From assembly GCA_947494695.1 (NCBI GenBank), contig CANLWB010000008.1:186001-250000 (forward strand): 64,000 nt of DNA, read 5' to 3'. A program made the position numbers and the translations under genes. How positions within the stretch are numbered: the first letter of the stretch is position 1; each line of letters starts with the position of its first letter. The notes under the pieces are model-generated. The model worked only from the letters and a program-made list of their open reading frames with translations. It was not told where the DNA came from and did no database searches. The DNA comes from an uncultured Flavobacteriaceae bacterium. Lineage in GTDB: Bacteria; Bacteroidota; Bacteroidia; Flavobacteriales; Flavobacteriaceae. Positions 28,409 through 37,384 of this stretch are shown here, piece by piece.

Positions 28409-31135
28409 ATGAATATTATAAAAAAAATCACGCTCATCCCGATTTTGCTTATATGTCTTAATGCTTCTGCAACGGATTACTACGTTGCAAAAGATGGAGA
28501 TGACTCAAATACGGGAACAATTGACAACCCTTTCTTAACCATATCGCATGCCGCAAGTATTGCTGTGGCAGGTGACACCGTTTACATCAGAGAAGGGACT
28601 TACGAAGAAACCTTAACGCCACAAAATTCGGGTACTGCAGGTAGCCCCATTGTGTTTCAATCCTATACAGGAGAACATGTTATTATTAGTGCCATGGAAA
28701 CCCTGTCAGGATGGACACAACATAGTGGTGCCATCTACAAAATAACGATTCCTTTTGCTTCTCTGGAGCAGGAAAACTTTGTGATGCATCAAGAACGTGC
28801 TTTGGATTTGGCAAGATGGCCAAACAAAACCAGTGAAGATCCTTTCGAACTAAATACGCTTAGAAATACCGGAGGTAGTGCTCCTGCCATTTCTAATGGC
28901 GCTTTCCTAACCGAAAGCTCAATCCCTGGAATAGATTGGACAGACGGTTATGTTTGGTTTTATGGTGACAAACCGGGATCTGGATGGCTCGCCTGGAAAG
29001 AAAAAATAACAAGCAGCTCCAGTGGCCGCGTGAATTTCGACTTAAATAAAAGTCAGGAATGGATTAGAACATTTCACGCTCCCCAAGACCTTGGTGACTT
29101 TTATTTAGAAGGTGCTATGGGAGCCCTCGATTACCAGTATGAATGGTTTTATAATGAGAGTACAGACGAGTTATTTGTACAGCTACCTGGTGGTGTGGCT
29201 CCTGCCGATGGTGATGTTAAAATGAGAAGACGCCAAAAAACCATAGACCTTAAACACAAAAAGTACATTGAAATAAGAAACTTAGCTGTGTTTGGAGGGT
29301 ATATCAGTCTTGAGGATGATACGAGATGGCAAACAAATTCCAACACAACCAACAATTTAATTTACGGTGTATCGTCATTTTATGGCGGACATACCGTAGG
29401 ATACACCAATAGTTTTAGTGCTGCCACAAGTAGTATTAATATTGAAGGTTCTAACAACGTTATTGAAAAATGTGAGATTGCCTTTGGAGCGGCTTCAGGT
29501 ATCCGTGTGAGAGGTAACAATCATGATATAAAAAACAATAGAATTCACGATTTTAACTATATAGGCTCCTATGACGCTCCTGTAGTTTTAAGAGGAATGA
29601 ACAGCTCAAAATTTTCATATAATACTGTTTTTAATGGTGGAAGAGATGGTATAAACTACAACGGAACTGATAACGAAATTGCTTTTAACGATATATCACG
29701 AAGTAACCTAATTGCAGACGACTGTGGTTTGTTTTATACCGTAGGTTTACAAACAAATACCGAAATTCATCACAACTGGTTTCACGATGCTTATTCAAGC
29801 GGCTCTAAGTCAAAAGCAACCGGGATTTATTTAGATAATGATGCCGAAGACTTCTCTGTTCACCACAATGTTGTGTGGAACACCGAGTGGACCAGTATTC
29901 AAATTAACTGGGATGGTAAAGATATCGACATCTTTAATAACACATTATGGAATGGTTCTGAGGTTATGGGTGCATGGCACAAAGACGGTACAGCCTTTAC
30001 TAATGTACGCGTTTGGAATAACCTGGGAAGTAATAGCGAATGGGAACCTCAATCTGATAAACAAAACAATCTGGTGGTTGATGCCAGTGTGTTTGCAGAT
30101 GAAGCCAATGGAAACTTTAATTTAAAAAACGGAGCAAGCCCCATAGATCAAGGTCGAGAGATTGCCGGGATAACCGATGGGTTTACTGGAGCCAATCCCG
30201 ATGTTGGTGCTTATGAAAATGGTGGTAATAATTGGACCGCTGGAATTGATTGGGATCCTCAACTTGGCCCAGCACGACTGGGGTGCTATGGATTACCTGG
30301 TGAAGATTGTGTCGTATTACCTGATAATGATCAGGATTTTGACGGTGTAGCTGACGAACATGATCAATGCCCTGATACACCTGATGGGTCAACAGTTAAT
30401 GCTGTAGGATGTGCAATTTTTACATTACCAGCTGATAATTTTAGTATTAGAACCACTAGTGAACCCTGTGCGAGTAGTGATAATGGATCGATCAACATCA
30501 CTTCCAAAGAAACGTCATACACGTTTACAGCTACAATAGAGGGCACTAGTACTCAGCAAGATTTTAATGCGAATACGGCGTTCGACAATCTCAATGCTGG
30601 TGATTACACCATTTGTATTACCACAACGGCAGATGCCGATTATAAGCAGTGTTTTGATGTGACGATTACCGAACCGGAAGCACTTTCTGTTTTTACTAAA
30701 GTAGATACATCCAAAAACACAGTTTCTTTAGACCTTAATGGCGGTCACCTGTATAGAATTAACCTCAATGGAACTATTACAGTTACAGACCAAAGTCAAA
30801 TCTCGCTAAAACTAAGTCAGGGCGCTAACCGTTTAGCTGTGACTACAGATAAAGATTGCCAAGGGCAATACAATGAAGATATCTTTGCTTTTAATGATGG
30901 AGCTATCTTCCCTACCGTAGTTAGTAATCAGTTTACTATAGCCTTCCCGGATCATGTGAAACAAGCTGTAAGCTACCAAGTGGTATCTTCTGCTGGACAG
31001 GTTGTTATTAACAAAACTGTGAACAGAGATTCTCAAAACGTATTTGTAGACACCAAAGATCTTACTCCCGGTATGTATATCGTGAATGTAACAAGCTCTA
31101 ACTCTAACTTTAAATCTAAAATTATTAAGAAATGA
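28409..31135 (+). CDS. Right-handed parallel beta-helix protein with TSP3 repeat and T9SS sorting domain
   Basis: 908 aa. Signal peptide ~1-21 (LICLNASA). DYYVAKDGDDSNTGTIDNPF and DTVYIREGTYEETLTP open a beta-helix (~22-600) with repeats such as INIEGSNNVIEKCEIAFG and GIRVRGNNHDIKNNRIHDF. A thrombospondin-type-3 calcium repeat follows (~638-655: DQDFDGVADEHDQCPDTP), then a beta-sandwich region, and a T9SS sorting domain (~825-908: TPGMYIVNVTSSNSNFKSKII). This fold is used by several polysaccharide lyases and by glycoside hydrolases such as GH141, but I could not fix a family or catalytic residues. It is a good candidate for the secreted endo-enzyme of this PUL. It shares a 4-bp ATGA overlap with lipoprotein copy 2. 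Confidence 0.82.
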   Translation: MNIIKKITLIPILLICLNASATDYYVAKDGDDSNTGTIDNPFLTISHAASIAVAGDTVYIREGTYEETLTPQNSGTAGSPIVFQSYTGEHVIISAMETLSGWTQHSGAIYKITIPFASLEQENFVMHQERALDLARWPNKTSEDPFELNTLRNTGGSAPAISNGAFLTESSIPGIDWTDGYVWFYGDKPGSGWLAWKEKITSSSSGRVNFDLNKSQEWIRTFHAPQDLGDFYLEGAMGALDYQYEWFYNESTDELFVQLPGGVAPADGDVKMRRRQKTIDLKHKKYIEIRNLAVFGGYISLEDDTRWQTNSNTTNNLIYGVSSFYGGHTVGYTNSFSAATSSINIEGSNNVIEKCEIAFGAASGIRVRGNNHDIKNNRIHDFNYIGSYDAPVVLRGMNSSKFSYNTVFNGGRDGINYNGTDNEIAFNDISRSNLIADDCGLFYTVGLQTNTEIHHNWFHDAYSSGSKSKATGIYLDNDAEDFSVHHNVVWNTEWTSIQINWDGKDIDIFNNTLWNGSEVMGAWHKDGTAFTNVRVWNNLGSNSEWEPQSDKQNNLVVDASVFADEANGNFNLKNGASPIDQGREIAGITDGFTGANPDVGAYENGGNNWTAGIDWDPQLGPARLGCYGLPGEDCVVLPDNDQDFDGVADEHDQCPDTPDGSTVNAVGCAIFTLPADNFSIRTTSEPCASSDNGSINITSKETSYTFTATIEGTSTQQDFNANTAFDNLNAGDYTICITTTADADYKQCFDVTITEPEALSVFTKVDTSKNTVSLDLNGGHLYRINLNGTITVTDQSQISLKLSQGANRLAVTTDKDCQGQYNEDIFAFNDGAIFPTVVSNQFTIAFPDHVKQAVSYQVVSSAGQVVINKTVNRDSQNVFVDTKDLTPGMYIVNVTSSNSNFKSKIIKK

Positions 31136-31839
31136 TATCTGGTCATAACATCATAAATAAACTTTCTTTTGCTCTTTTTTCTATCATCATGCTTACCAGC
31201 TGTGGTGGTGGCGGTGATAATGGTGGTGGTGAGGAAAAAACACCTCAGCCCTCTGTACTCGTATTTCCCCTTGAAAATTCTGAATGTAATGAAGGTACAA
31301 TAGTATCTGACTCTCAAAGTAGAGTTGCTTTTGAATGGAACGAAGCTACTGATGCCGATAGCTATACTCTGGTAATTACCAATCTTTTAGATAATACCAC
31401 CAGAAATATTAATGCTAACGGGACTTCTAAAGAGGAACTTATTTTAAGAGGCACACCTTATTCATGGTACGTCATCTCTAAGGCTAATGGGTCCTCTAAA
31501 ACGGCTAATAGCCCGACCTGGAAGTTCTATAATGCTGGCGTGGCGGTACAAAACTATGCACCCTTCCCTGCTGAGCTTGTTGGGCCTGCTATGGGAGGAT
31601 TGGCTTCGACCTCAACCACTCTAAAATGGAATGGAAGCGATATTGACAATGATATTGAGTCTTACGATGTGTATTTAGGCACAGCAAACCCGCCTACCAC
31701 ACTGTTGCAAAACACAACCAATACCAGCCTTGGCACAGGGACTTTAAATGCCGATACCATATACTACTGGAGCGTCACTTCTAAGGATGCTCATGGTAAT
31801 AATTCACAATCGCAAGTCTTTGAATTTAGAACACAATAG
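31104..31839 (+). repeat. Direct repeat copy 2 (736 bp) covering the FnIII lipoprotein gene
   Basis: Pairs with 26701-27436. In this copy the first 32 bp are the genuine 3' end of the beta-helix gene, so this is the likely ancestral arrangement. Confidence 0.9.
31132..31839 (+). CDS. FnIII-type lipoprotein, copy 2
   Basis: 235 aa, near-identical to the protein at 26729-27436: lipobox IIMLTSCGGGG, acidic Gly-rich linker and two FnIII-like domains. Its ATG overlaps the beta-helix stop (ATGA), so translation is coupled, and the two products may work together at the cell surface. A terminator follows, making this the last gene of the core PUL. The near absence of replacement changes relative to copy 1 implies either recent duplication or gene conversion with selection on the protein. 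Confidence 0.87.
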   Translation: MISGHNIINKLSFALFSIIMLTSCGGGGDNGGGEEKTPQPSVLVFPLENSECNEGTIVSDSQSRVAFEWNEATDADSYTLVITNLLDNTTRNINANGTSKEELILRGTPYSWYVISKANGSSKTANSPTWKFYNAGVAVQNYAPFPAELVGPAMGGLASTSTTLKWNGSDIDNDIESYDVYLGTANPPTTLLQNTTNTSLGTGTLNADTIYYWSVTSKDAHGNNSQSQVFEFRTQ

Positions 31840-31878
31840 CCCAATGAGGTAGAGACGTATAAATCTAACACATAAACC

Positions 31879-31931
31879 TGGGGCAATTAATTAGATGATA
31901 TCCTAATCTCTATTTTAATTGCTCCTATTTT
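31879..31931 (+). terminator. Terminator-like hairpin at the end of the core PUL
   Basis: GGGGCAATTAA and TTAATTGCTCC pair at 10 of 11 positions with a nested ATTAG/CTAAT pairing in the loop. TATTTTAT follows. Confidence 0.65.
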
Positions 31932-32336
31932 ATGTTATATTCTTTAAAGAATACCACGATCTGCAAAGTATTTATATACAAAAGAGGTATAATACAATAA
32001 TAATTCAATGAACCTGATTTGCTATTTTTTGCAGTCCCCTTTTACCAAACGTTGAATACATCATTAATGATTTGAGTTAAAGTGGCAGCAGTATGTAACA
32101 AAAGTATTCTTCAGTACGCACGACAAATTTAGGTGTGAAAAATGTTAAAGAAATATGCATTTCGTCGAAATTAATCTAGAGTGCGTCTAAATTATTTATT
32201 TCAAAGACAATATTTCGGATGGATTCGGTAGGTTTATCGTAATATTGTACTTGTGAATATTATGTCCAGAGACATTTATAATTCATCCCATAAGAATTAA
32301 TAACACAAAAGTATTATTAATTTAAAAAATTAAACT
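31932..32336. other. Intergenic region with a partial copy of the GGCGTCTAAA-type element
   Basis: About 400 bases. At 32181 GAGTGCGTCTAAATTATT resembles one end of the inverted-repeat element at 24193 (GAGGGCGTCTAAAA), but no second arm is visible. It presumably also holds the promoter of the small antitoxin-like gene. Confidence 0.4.
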
Positions 32337-32492
32337 ATGGCAATTGCTATAAAATCAATACCTGTATTAACTGAAAATGCTGCTTCAAACTTTGAAAAAA
32401 GAGCTGAAGAAAATACAGCAAACAGGGCTACTGTTGATTTTTCAAAAGAACGCTCTATTGCTGAAAAAATATTAGCCAAAGCCAAACTATAA
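32337..32492 (+). CDS. Small antitoxin-like protein (51 aa), too short for the ORF track
   Basis: ATG at 32337, stop at 32490-32492, encoding MAIAIKSIPVLTENAASNFE and a charged helical C-terminus (SKERSIAEKILAKAKL). It ends 13 bp before the GNAT gene. A short charged ORF right in front of a GNAT of this type is the layout of GNAT toxin-antitoxin pairs, with the antitoxin first. I do not recognise its family. The call rests on position, length and composition. Confidence 0.6.
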   Translation: MAIAIKSIPVLTENAASNFEKRAEENTANRATVDFSKERSIAEKILAKAKL

Positions 32493-32505
32493 CATCTTAA
32501 TAGTT

Positions 32506-33114
32506 TTGGGATTTCTTTTAGACAAGTGTACTTTCACACCTTATAATGAGTCAGCAATTTGTGATTGTGATTCATTTAATTGTGGTCATGAAGATTTAAA
32601 TGACTTTTTTAAGAATGATTCTATTAATTGGTCTAGAGAACTTCTAGGTAAATCATATTGCTTTACTTTAGATAAAAACCCAAGTAAAATAGTTTGCGCA
32701 TTTACGGTTTCAAATGATAGCATAAAAACTAAAAAACTTCCTGGATCAAGACGCAAAAAAGTAATTAAACAAGTGCCTTCAGAAAAAAGAATGAGGAGTT
32801 ACCCCGCTGTATTGATAGGTAGACTAGGTGTTAATGAAGAATATAGAATGATCGAAGGAGAGGACAGTTCGACAGGAGACCAATTAATGGATTTTATTAA
32901 GTCCTGGTTTATAGATGACGCCAATAAAACAGGATGCCGATTTATTGTTGTAGATTCTTATAATGAACACAAGGCATTGAGATATTACAGAAGAAATGGC
33001 TTTGATCCTTTATTTTCTAGTGAAAATCAAGAAAAAGAATTTACAGGATTAAGAGAAGAGGATGTTCTAAAAACTAGAATGTTTTTCCTTGACTTAATCC
33101 TTTTTACAGATTAG
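32506..33114 (+). CDS. GNAT acetyltransferase, probable toxin of a TA pair
   Basis: 202 aa with a TTG start (TTG GGA TTT). The N-terminal motif DSFNCGHEDLNDFFKND matches the FxCGxxxLDxFL pattern of TacT/AtaT-like toxins. These acetylate aminoacyl-tRNA; this is family knowledge, not shown here. The middle holds PAVLIGRLGVNEEYRMIEGEDSSTGDQLMDF, in the place of the acetyl-CoA loop (normally RxxGxG), which is loosened here. FIVVDSYNEHKALRYYRRNGF is the C-terminal signature. The stop codon directly abuts the stop of the convergent phosphatase-like gene with no intergenic base. It is unrelated to glycan use and probably an inserted stability module. Confidence 0.75.
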   Translation: MGFLLDKCTFTPYNESAICDCDSFNCGHEDLNDFFKNDSINWSRELLGKSYCFTLDKNPSKIVCAFTVSNDSIKTKKLPGSRRKKVIKQVPSEKRMRSYPAVLIGRLGVNEEYRMIEGEDSSTGDQLMDFIKSWFIDDANKTGCRFIVVDSYNEHKALRYYRRNGFDPLFSSENQEKEFTGLREEDVLKTRMFFLDLILFTD

Positions 33115-34683
33115 TTAGTTCGTCCTAAAATTTAATACATCAGACCAGTCACTCCAATTTAGATTCTGATCCCGATAACGAACCCTCCAATAATAGGTTT
33201 TAAACGTATCCAGTTGTTCTATTTTTTCATGGGTAAGTGTTTTATTATTTTCTCCATGTTTAAGTGTCTTACTTTCAATCTGCTCCCAACGCTCTACAAC
33301 AAGGTCTTTAAAATCTTTACCTTCAGATATTTGCCAATGAGAAGCGGCATGTATCGACTTAGAACGTGTATAAGGCCCTTTAAACGCTCCGGCATTTAAA
33401 ATGACGTTGGTATTGGGAACCGTTCCATTATTTGGAAATAATACCAGGGGTGTTCTAGGTGTATATTCCTTTTTAGAAACGCTAACACTATCTCTTAACT
33501 CATTATACCTGATTCTATCTCTATTTCCGCGGCTTATCCATTTAGTAGTAAACTTTGGAACGCCGATATTTTCAACTTCTATTAATAAAAAACCATATTC
33601 GTCTTGAGTTACCGTAAATTCATGGTCTCCTTTGTTCAACGATTCTACGTGATCTCCTTCGCTATTAATGTTTTCAAAATGTATCCAAATATGTTTTTGA
33701 TTCTTAGACTGCCCTCTTGAGTACCCCTGTGCACGACCTGAAACGTGTAAACTAGGTTTCCCCGAAGTTTCTGTAAATTGTTCAATGGCTTTAATAGCTT
33801 TTTCCTCAAAACCTGACCCTGCTCCTGAGACATCGGGTGGATGAATTCCATGCCATTGTGCAAAAACAAAGTCTATGTTTTCATTTTCTGCTGCGTCGTT
33901 AAGCACCTTCTCTAACCACTCGAATTGAATTTTTGAACCTCCAATGTCTTGATTTGAGTTCAAACCAATTATTCTGGCATTGTTATAATCTGTATACCAC
34001 CACCGTTCGGAAAATGATGGATTACCATTTTCAGGTAGACTGAAATAATCAAAGTAATTAGCCGATTCATTAGCTGACTTATCTAACACGGGATAAACGG
34101 GTACTCGGGCAAATAGTTCTTGCGCTGGATTAAAAAAATGATTCTTCCAATTATTATAGGATTCCCTTTCTTTCGCAAGATCACCAGGAATCATAACCAA
34201 AGCCAGATTGTCTGGAATCTCCTCTTCAAATTCATTTTTAAAATACTCCATAACACCGGCATTTGTCACTTCAAAAAGCTTTTTTGGATTATTGGAGCCG
34301 TAGCCATTTATAGCGATGATGCTAAAGGATTCTTTATCTTTTTCAAGTGGCGGTGTTTTGAACTGATAAATTTTAGAAACTAGTATTCCGGTTTTTATTC
34401 TATAATAGTAGTTTGTGAAACGTTTAAGCCCTTCTATAGTTACTTCATGAATTTGTGAGCTACCAGAGTTTACAAAAAAAGCTATACCTGTTGCTTCTTT
34501 CCCCAATTTTTTGGACTTTCCCCATTCTACAATACTTTCTTCATTTGACGCGGTTTCCCACATAATTTTAATCGAAGTAGGCGTCGCATCTTGTAAATAA
34601 GGTTGTACTAATAGCTCGTTCGTTTGAGGGAAGGCCATAAAAGTGGATAACATTGATAATAGGGTGAATACATGCCATTTCAT
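33115..34683 (-). CDS. Purple-acid-phosphatase-like protein with degenerate metal site
   Basis: The ORF track starts at 34794. The Met at 34683 begins a signal peptide (MKWHVFTLLSMLSTFMAFPQ), giving 522 aa. Residues ~25-110 form the FnIII-like N-terminal domain of purple acid phosphatases (PTSIKIMWETASNEESIVEWG, YYYRIKTG). The metallophosphoesterase domain follows, but its ligands are changed: INGYGSNN (~125) where GDxG is expected, VLDKSANES (~199) for GNHE, and SGRAQGYSRG (~325-334) for GHxHxYxR. PGDLA (~166) and WHGIHPP partly survive. A C-terminal FnIII-like region ends SDVLNFRTN. The protein is probably exported and catalytically inactive, or has a changed chemistry. Confidence 0.78.
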   Translation of the reverse strand: MKWHVFTLLSMLSTFMAFPQTNELLVQPYLQDATPTSIKIMWETASNEESIVEWGKSKKLGKEATGIAFFVNSGSSQIHEVTIEGLKRFTNYYYRIKTGILVSKIYQFKTPPLEKDKESFSIIAINGYGSNNPKKLFEVTNAGVMEYFKNEFEEEIPDNLALVMIPGDLAKERESYNNWKNHFFNPAQELFARVPVYPVLDKSANESANYFDYFSLPENGNPSFSERWWYTDYNNARIIGLNSNQDIGGSKIQFEWLEKVLNDAAENENIDFVFAQWHGIHPPDVSGAGSGFEEKAIKAIEQFTETSGKPSLHVSGRAQGYSRGQSKNQKHIWIHFENINSEGDHVESLNKGDHEFTVTQDEYGFLLIEVENIGVPKFTTKWISRGNRDRIRYNELRDSVSVSKKEYTPRTPLVLFPNNGTVPNTNVILNAGAFKGPYTRSKSIHAASHWQISEGKDFKDLVVERWEQIESKTLKHGENNKTLTHEKIEQLDTFKTYYWRVRYRDQNLNWSDWSDVLNFRTN

Positions 34684-35423
34684 TTTGAATTGGGGTTTTA
34701 GGTTTGATATGATTACTAATGTTTTGTAGGTTATGGGTTTAAGAGATTTAGCACATGAGCCAAACCTTCCAATAGGGGTTGTAAGTTTTTGCACACTTTT
34801 TTCACCTGCAAGAAACCGATGTAATGATAATTATAGCCGCAGTTATCGTTAATTTTACATTAAGAATCAAGCCTAGGTCAATCTTATAGGTTTTAGACAT
34901 GTTTTGTACATTGGTTTTTAAACAGGTTTTTCTCTTTCTAAAATAGCGACGTTCTGTCCTGTTGTACATCATTGCACACATAGAGTTAAACACACATATA
35001 AAACACTGATAATATCATGATTGCATAGTTTGAACATATAGTATGATAGCTTCAATGACACTTTTTCTATCATGTTTTACCCTCTTAAAGTATTAAAGCC
35101 TGTTGCATACAAACCGGAATTTAATCGCTCTTCTGTTTTAAAAAATTGAAAAAACTAATAACTCATATTAACCGTAGGTTAAATATGAGCCTCAGCATCA
35201 TTTAGACCATATGAAAAAGTAAAATAGCCTCTTAATTACCAATAGCAGTTTCTCTAAAGTATTACGACCGTATTAAAATTTTTCAGTGTGAATAAAAACA
35301 TGAGCTTTAACCTGTTGTCAATTTGTGAATTTTACAATTAAAATTAGTGCATATAACACCTATTTTAGTAATTTGCGATGTATGTTGCTTTATGTCTATT
35401 AGATCAACGAAATCCAAATTGAA
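34684..35423. other. Divergent intergenic region, nothing firm
   Basis: About 740 AT-rich bases between the phosphatase-like gene and the lactonase gene. It must hold both promoters. Small ORFs here (for example 34802-34993) lack coding character. Confidence 0.45.
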
Positions 35424-36482
35424 ATGAACGCTATTTTCTACATTGGTTGCTATACACAAATGCTCTCTGAAGATTTTGGAGGTAAAGGCCATGGTATCTA
35501 TACTGTACAGATACATCATGAAACAGGTGAATTAAAAGTTCTCCACACCTTTCCTTCGACAAACCCAGCTTACCTGGCATTAAGTGATGACCATACGCAC
35601 ATATATGCACTTACCGAAGTTCACGACTATGAAAATCCCAAAATTAAAGCCTTTAAAATACAGGAGGATTATTCGTTAAAATTTATAAACGAGCAGGCCA
35701 TAGATGGGAGCTTACCATGCCATATCGTTTATGCTAATAAGTGTTTATTAATAGCCTGTTATGGTTCTGGTAATGTTTTATTATTCCCTTTAAATGAGGA
35801 CGGCGAAATACGACCACATAACCAAAACCATCAACACCAGGGTCATAGTATAAATGTATCGCGGCAAGAAGCACCTCATGCACATCAAGTTATGATACAC
35901 CCTAATGGCAACGATGTTTTTGTTCCAGATTTGGGTATTGATAAGATCAAGGCTTATAAATTGAACGATATTGTATTGACTGCAATTTCTGAAAATGATA
36001 TTGCCGTTAACAAAGGCGGTGGCCCCAGGCACATGGTGTTTAACCAAGCGGGGGATTTAGGTTACGTCATCAATGAACTTACCGGAGACATTTCTATTAT
36101 AAAACAAACACAGGATCGATTCGAGTTTTTAAAATCAGTCAAATCGTTACCCGATACCTTCAAAGAAACTCCAAGTGCTTCCGCCATTAGAATTCACCCC
36201 AATGGCACCCACCTATATGCTGCAAACAGAACCTTCGACGCCATTACAATTTTTAAAATAAATGGTGAAGCACTGGAATTGCAGTCGTTTCAATCCACTC
36301 AAGGTAAAACCATAAGAGAATTTAATATTATCCTTAACGGCTCCTGGCTTATTGCTTGTTTACAAGATTCAGATGAAGTAATCTCTTATCGAATACAATC
36401 AAATGGCGAACTCATAGAACATCATCGCAGTAACCATATTTTATCTCCTGTTTGCGTTACTACAACTATACATGTAAAATAA
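35424..36482 (+). CDS. Seven-bladed beta-propeller lactonase (6-phosphogluconolactonase / YkgB type)
   Basis: 352 aa without signal peptide, so cytoplasmic. MNAIFYIGCYTQ at the N-terminus corresponds to the GTYT start of the family. The blades are marked by GIYTVQIHHETGELKVL, HQVMIHPNGNDVFVPDLG, PRHMVFNQAGDLGYVINEL and IRIHPNGTHLYAANRTFDAI. These enzymes hydrolyse sugar lactones such as 6-phosphogluconolactone, and some act on unphosphorylated sugar lactones. Lying between PUL blocks and not far from sugar dehydrogenases, it could open an aldonolactone from the PUL sugar, but this is inference. It stands alone in its transcript. Confidence 0.88.
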   Translation: MNAIFYIGCYTQMLSEDFGGKGHGIYTVQIHHETGELKVLHTFPSTNPAYLALSDDHTHIYALTEVHDYENPKIKAFKIQEDYSLKFINEQAIDGSLPCHIVYANKCLLIACYGSGNVLLFPLNEDGEIRPHNQNHQHQGHSINVSRQEAPHAHQVMIHPNGNDVFVPDLGIDKIKAYKLNDIVLTAISENDIAVNKGGGPRHMVFNQAGDLGYVINELTGDISIIKQTQDRFEFLKSVKSLPDTFKETPSASAIRIHPNGTHLYAANRTFDAITIFKINGEALELQSFQSTQGKTIREFNIILNGSWLIACLQDSDEVISYRIQSNGELIEHHRSNHILSPVCVTTTIHVK

Positions 36483-36595
36483 CTCCATTGTGTTTTCTTA
36501 AAAATCACTTGTTTAAAAAAATAAAGTTCTCCTCTTCTCGATAAAACATAAAAAAATACATATGTTTGTATGTTTATACATTTTAACGTATAAAT

Positions 36596-36603
36596 TAACT
36601 TTG
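36596..36603 (+). promoter_or_regulatory. Bacteroidetes-type -7 element (TAACTTTG)
   Basis: Fits the TAnnTTTG -7 consensus of Bacteroidetes housekeeping promoters, 47 bp before the lipoprotein start codon. A TTTG at 36565 is rather far for the -33 box, so the call is moderate. Confidence 0.45.
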
Positions 36604-36650
36604 AATCGGAGTTTATCACTCCACAATTAACTAAAAACACCCCATTTATT

Positions 36651-37169
36651 ATGAAAAAAACAAAATTTTTATTATTGACAATTCTTGCTATAGTTATTAA
36701 TACCAGCCTTACATCCTGTAAAGACAGTTCGAAAGGAGATACGTCTCAAATCGAAACTCCACAAGAAGAGGTAGAGGCTCCTAAAAAAGAAGCTTCAACT
36801 GCCGATATGGTTGTAGGAAACTGGATATTATCTAACATGGAATTAAAGGTAGATGAAGACGCCGGTAAAGATGATAAAATGGTTCAATTTGCTAAAGAAA
36901 TGATGAAGGAGTTTATTGGAAAATTTCACTATGACTTCAACGCCGATAAAACTTCTAAAATTACAATGCAGGGCCTTGGATCGGGTGGAGAAGATAAGAC
37001 TGAAAATGGTACATGGTCTTTATCTTCCGATAACAAAATCATTAGTATATCTGGTAATAATGGAAAAGAAGAAACATTTAACGTTGTTAGTACGGGCAGC
37101 AAAGAACTCGTCCTTTCTAAAAGTGAGGAAGGTATGGGAGAAACCATATTGACTCTTACAAAAAAATAA
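36651..37169 (+). CDS. Lipocalin-like small lipoprotein
   Basis: 172 aa. The lipobox is NTSLTSCKDS (Cys23), followed by an acidic disordered linker (QIETPQEEVEAPKKEAS). The body (~50-172) looks like a lipocalin-like domain: MVVGNWILSNMEL opens the first strand, and ENGTWSLSSDNKIISISGNNGKEETFNVVSTGSKELVL supplies the rest. Lipocalin-like lipoproteins of Bacteroidota mostly have unknown ligands. It has its own promoter-like element and terminator, so it is an independent unit, and nothing links it to polysaccharide use beyond position. Confidence 0.7.
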   Translation: MKKTKFLLLTILAIVINTSLTSCKDSSKGDTSQIETPQEEVEAPKKEASTADMVVGNWILSNMELKVDEDAGKDDKMVQFAKEMMKEFIGKFHYDFNADKTSKITMQGLGSGGEDKTENGTWSLSSDNKIISISGNNGKEETFNVVSTGSKELVLSKSEEGMGETILTLTKK

Positions 37170-37224
37170 ACATATAAATCGCTTATTAGTTTTGCTTAAC
37201 CTATTTTAGGTTAGAGATTCGTAG

Positions 37225-37266
37225 AGCACAATACAGGTATTTATAACGTGTATTGTGCTTTTTTAT
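37225..37266 (+). terminator. Rho-independent terminator of the lipocalin-like gene
   Basis: AGCACAATAC and GTATTGTGCT form a perfect 10-bp stem followed by TTTTTT, about 55 bp after the stop codon. Confidence 0.85.
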
Positions 37267-37384
37267 GTTATGAATATAGTTACAGTTAGTTCAATGAATT
37301 TTAACAGACAAAGGAACATATACTAGTTAAAATGCAGCAATTTATTAGAAGTATTTCGACTTTATAGGGAATCAAATGATTGCT

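Noticed and set aside
34802-34993. 63-aa minus-strand ORF upstream of the phosphatase-like gene
   Set aside because: Low-complexity sequence in an AT-rich intergenic region with no ribosome-binding context or family resemblance.
35164-35213. CATATT and CATATG near the lactonase promoter
   Set aside because: Spacing does not match 21 bp. This is chance in AT-rich DNA.
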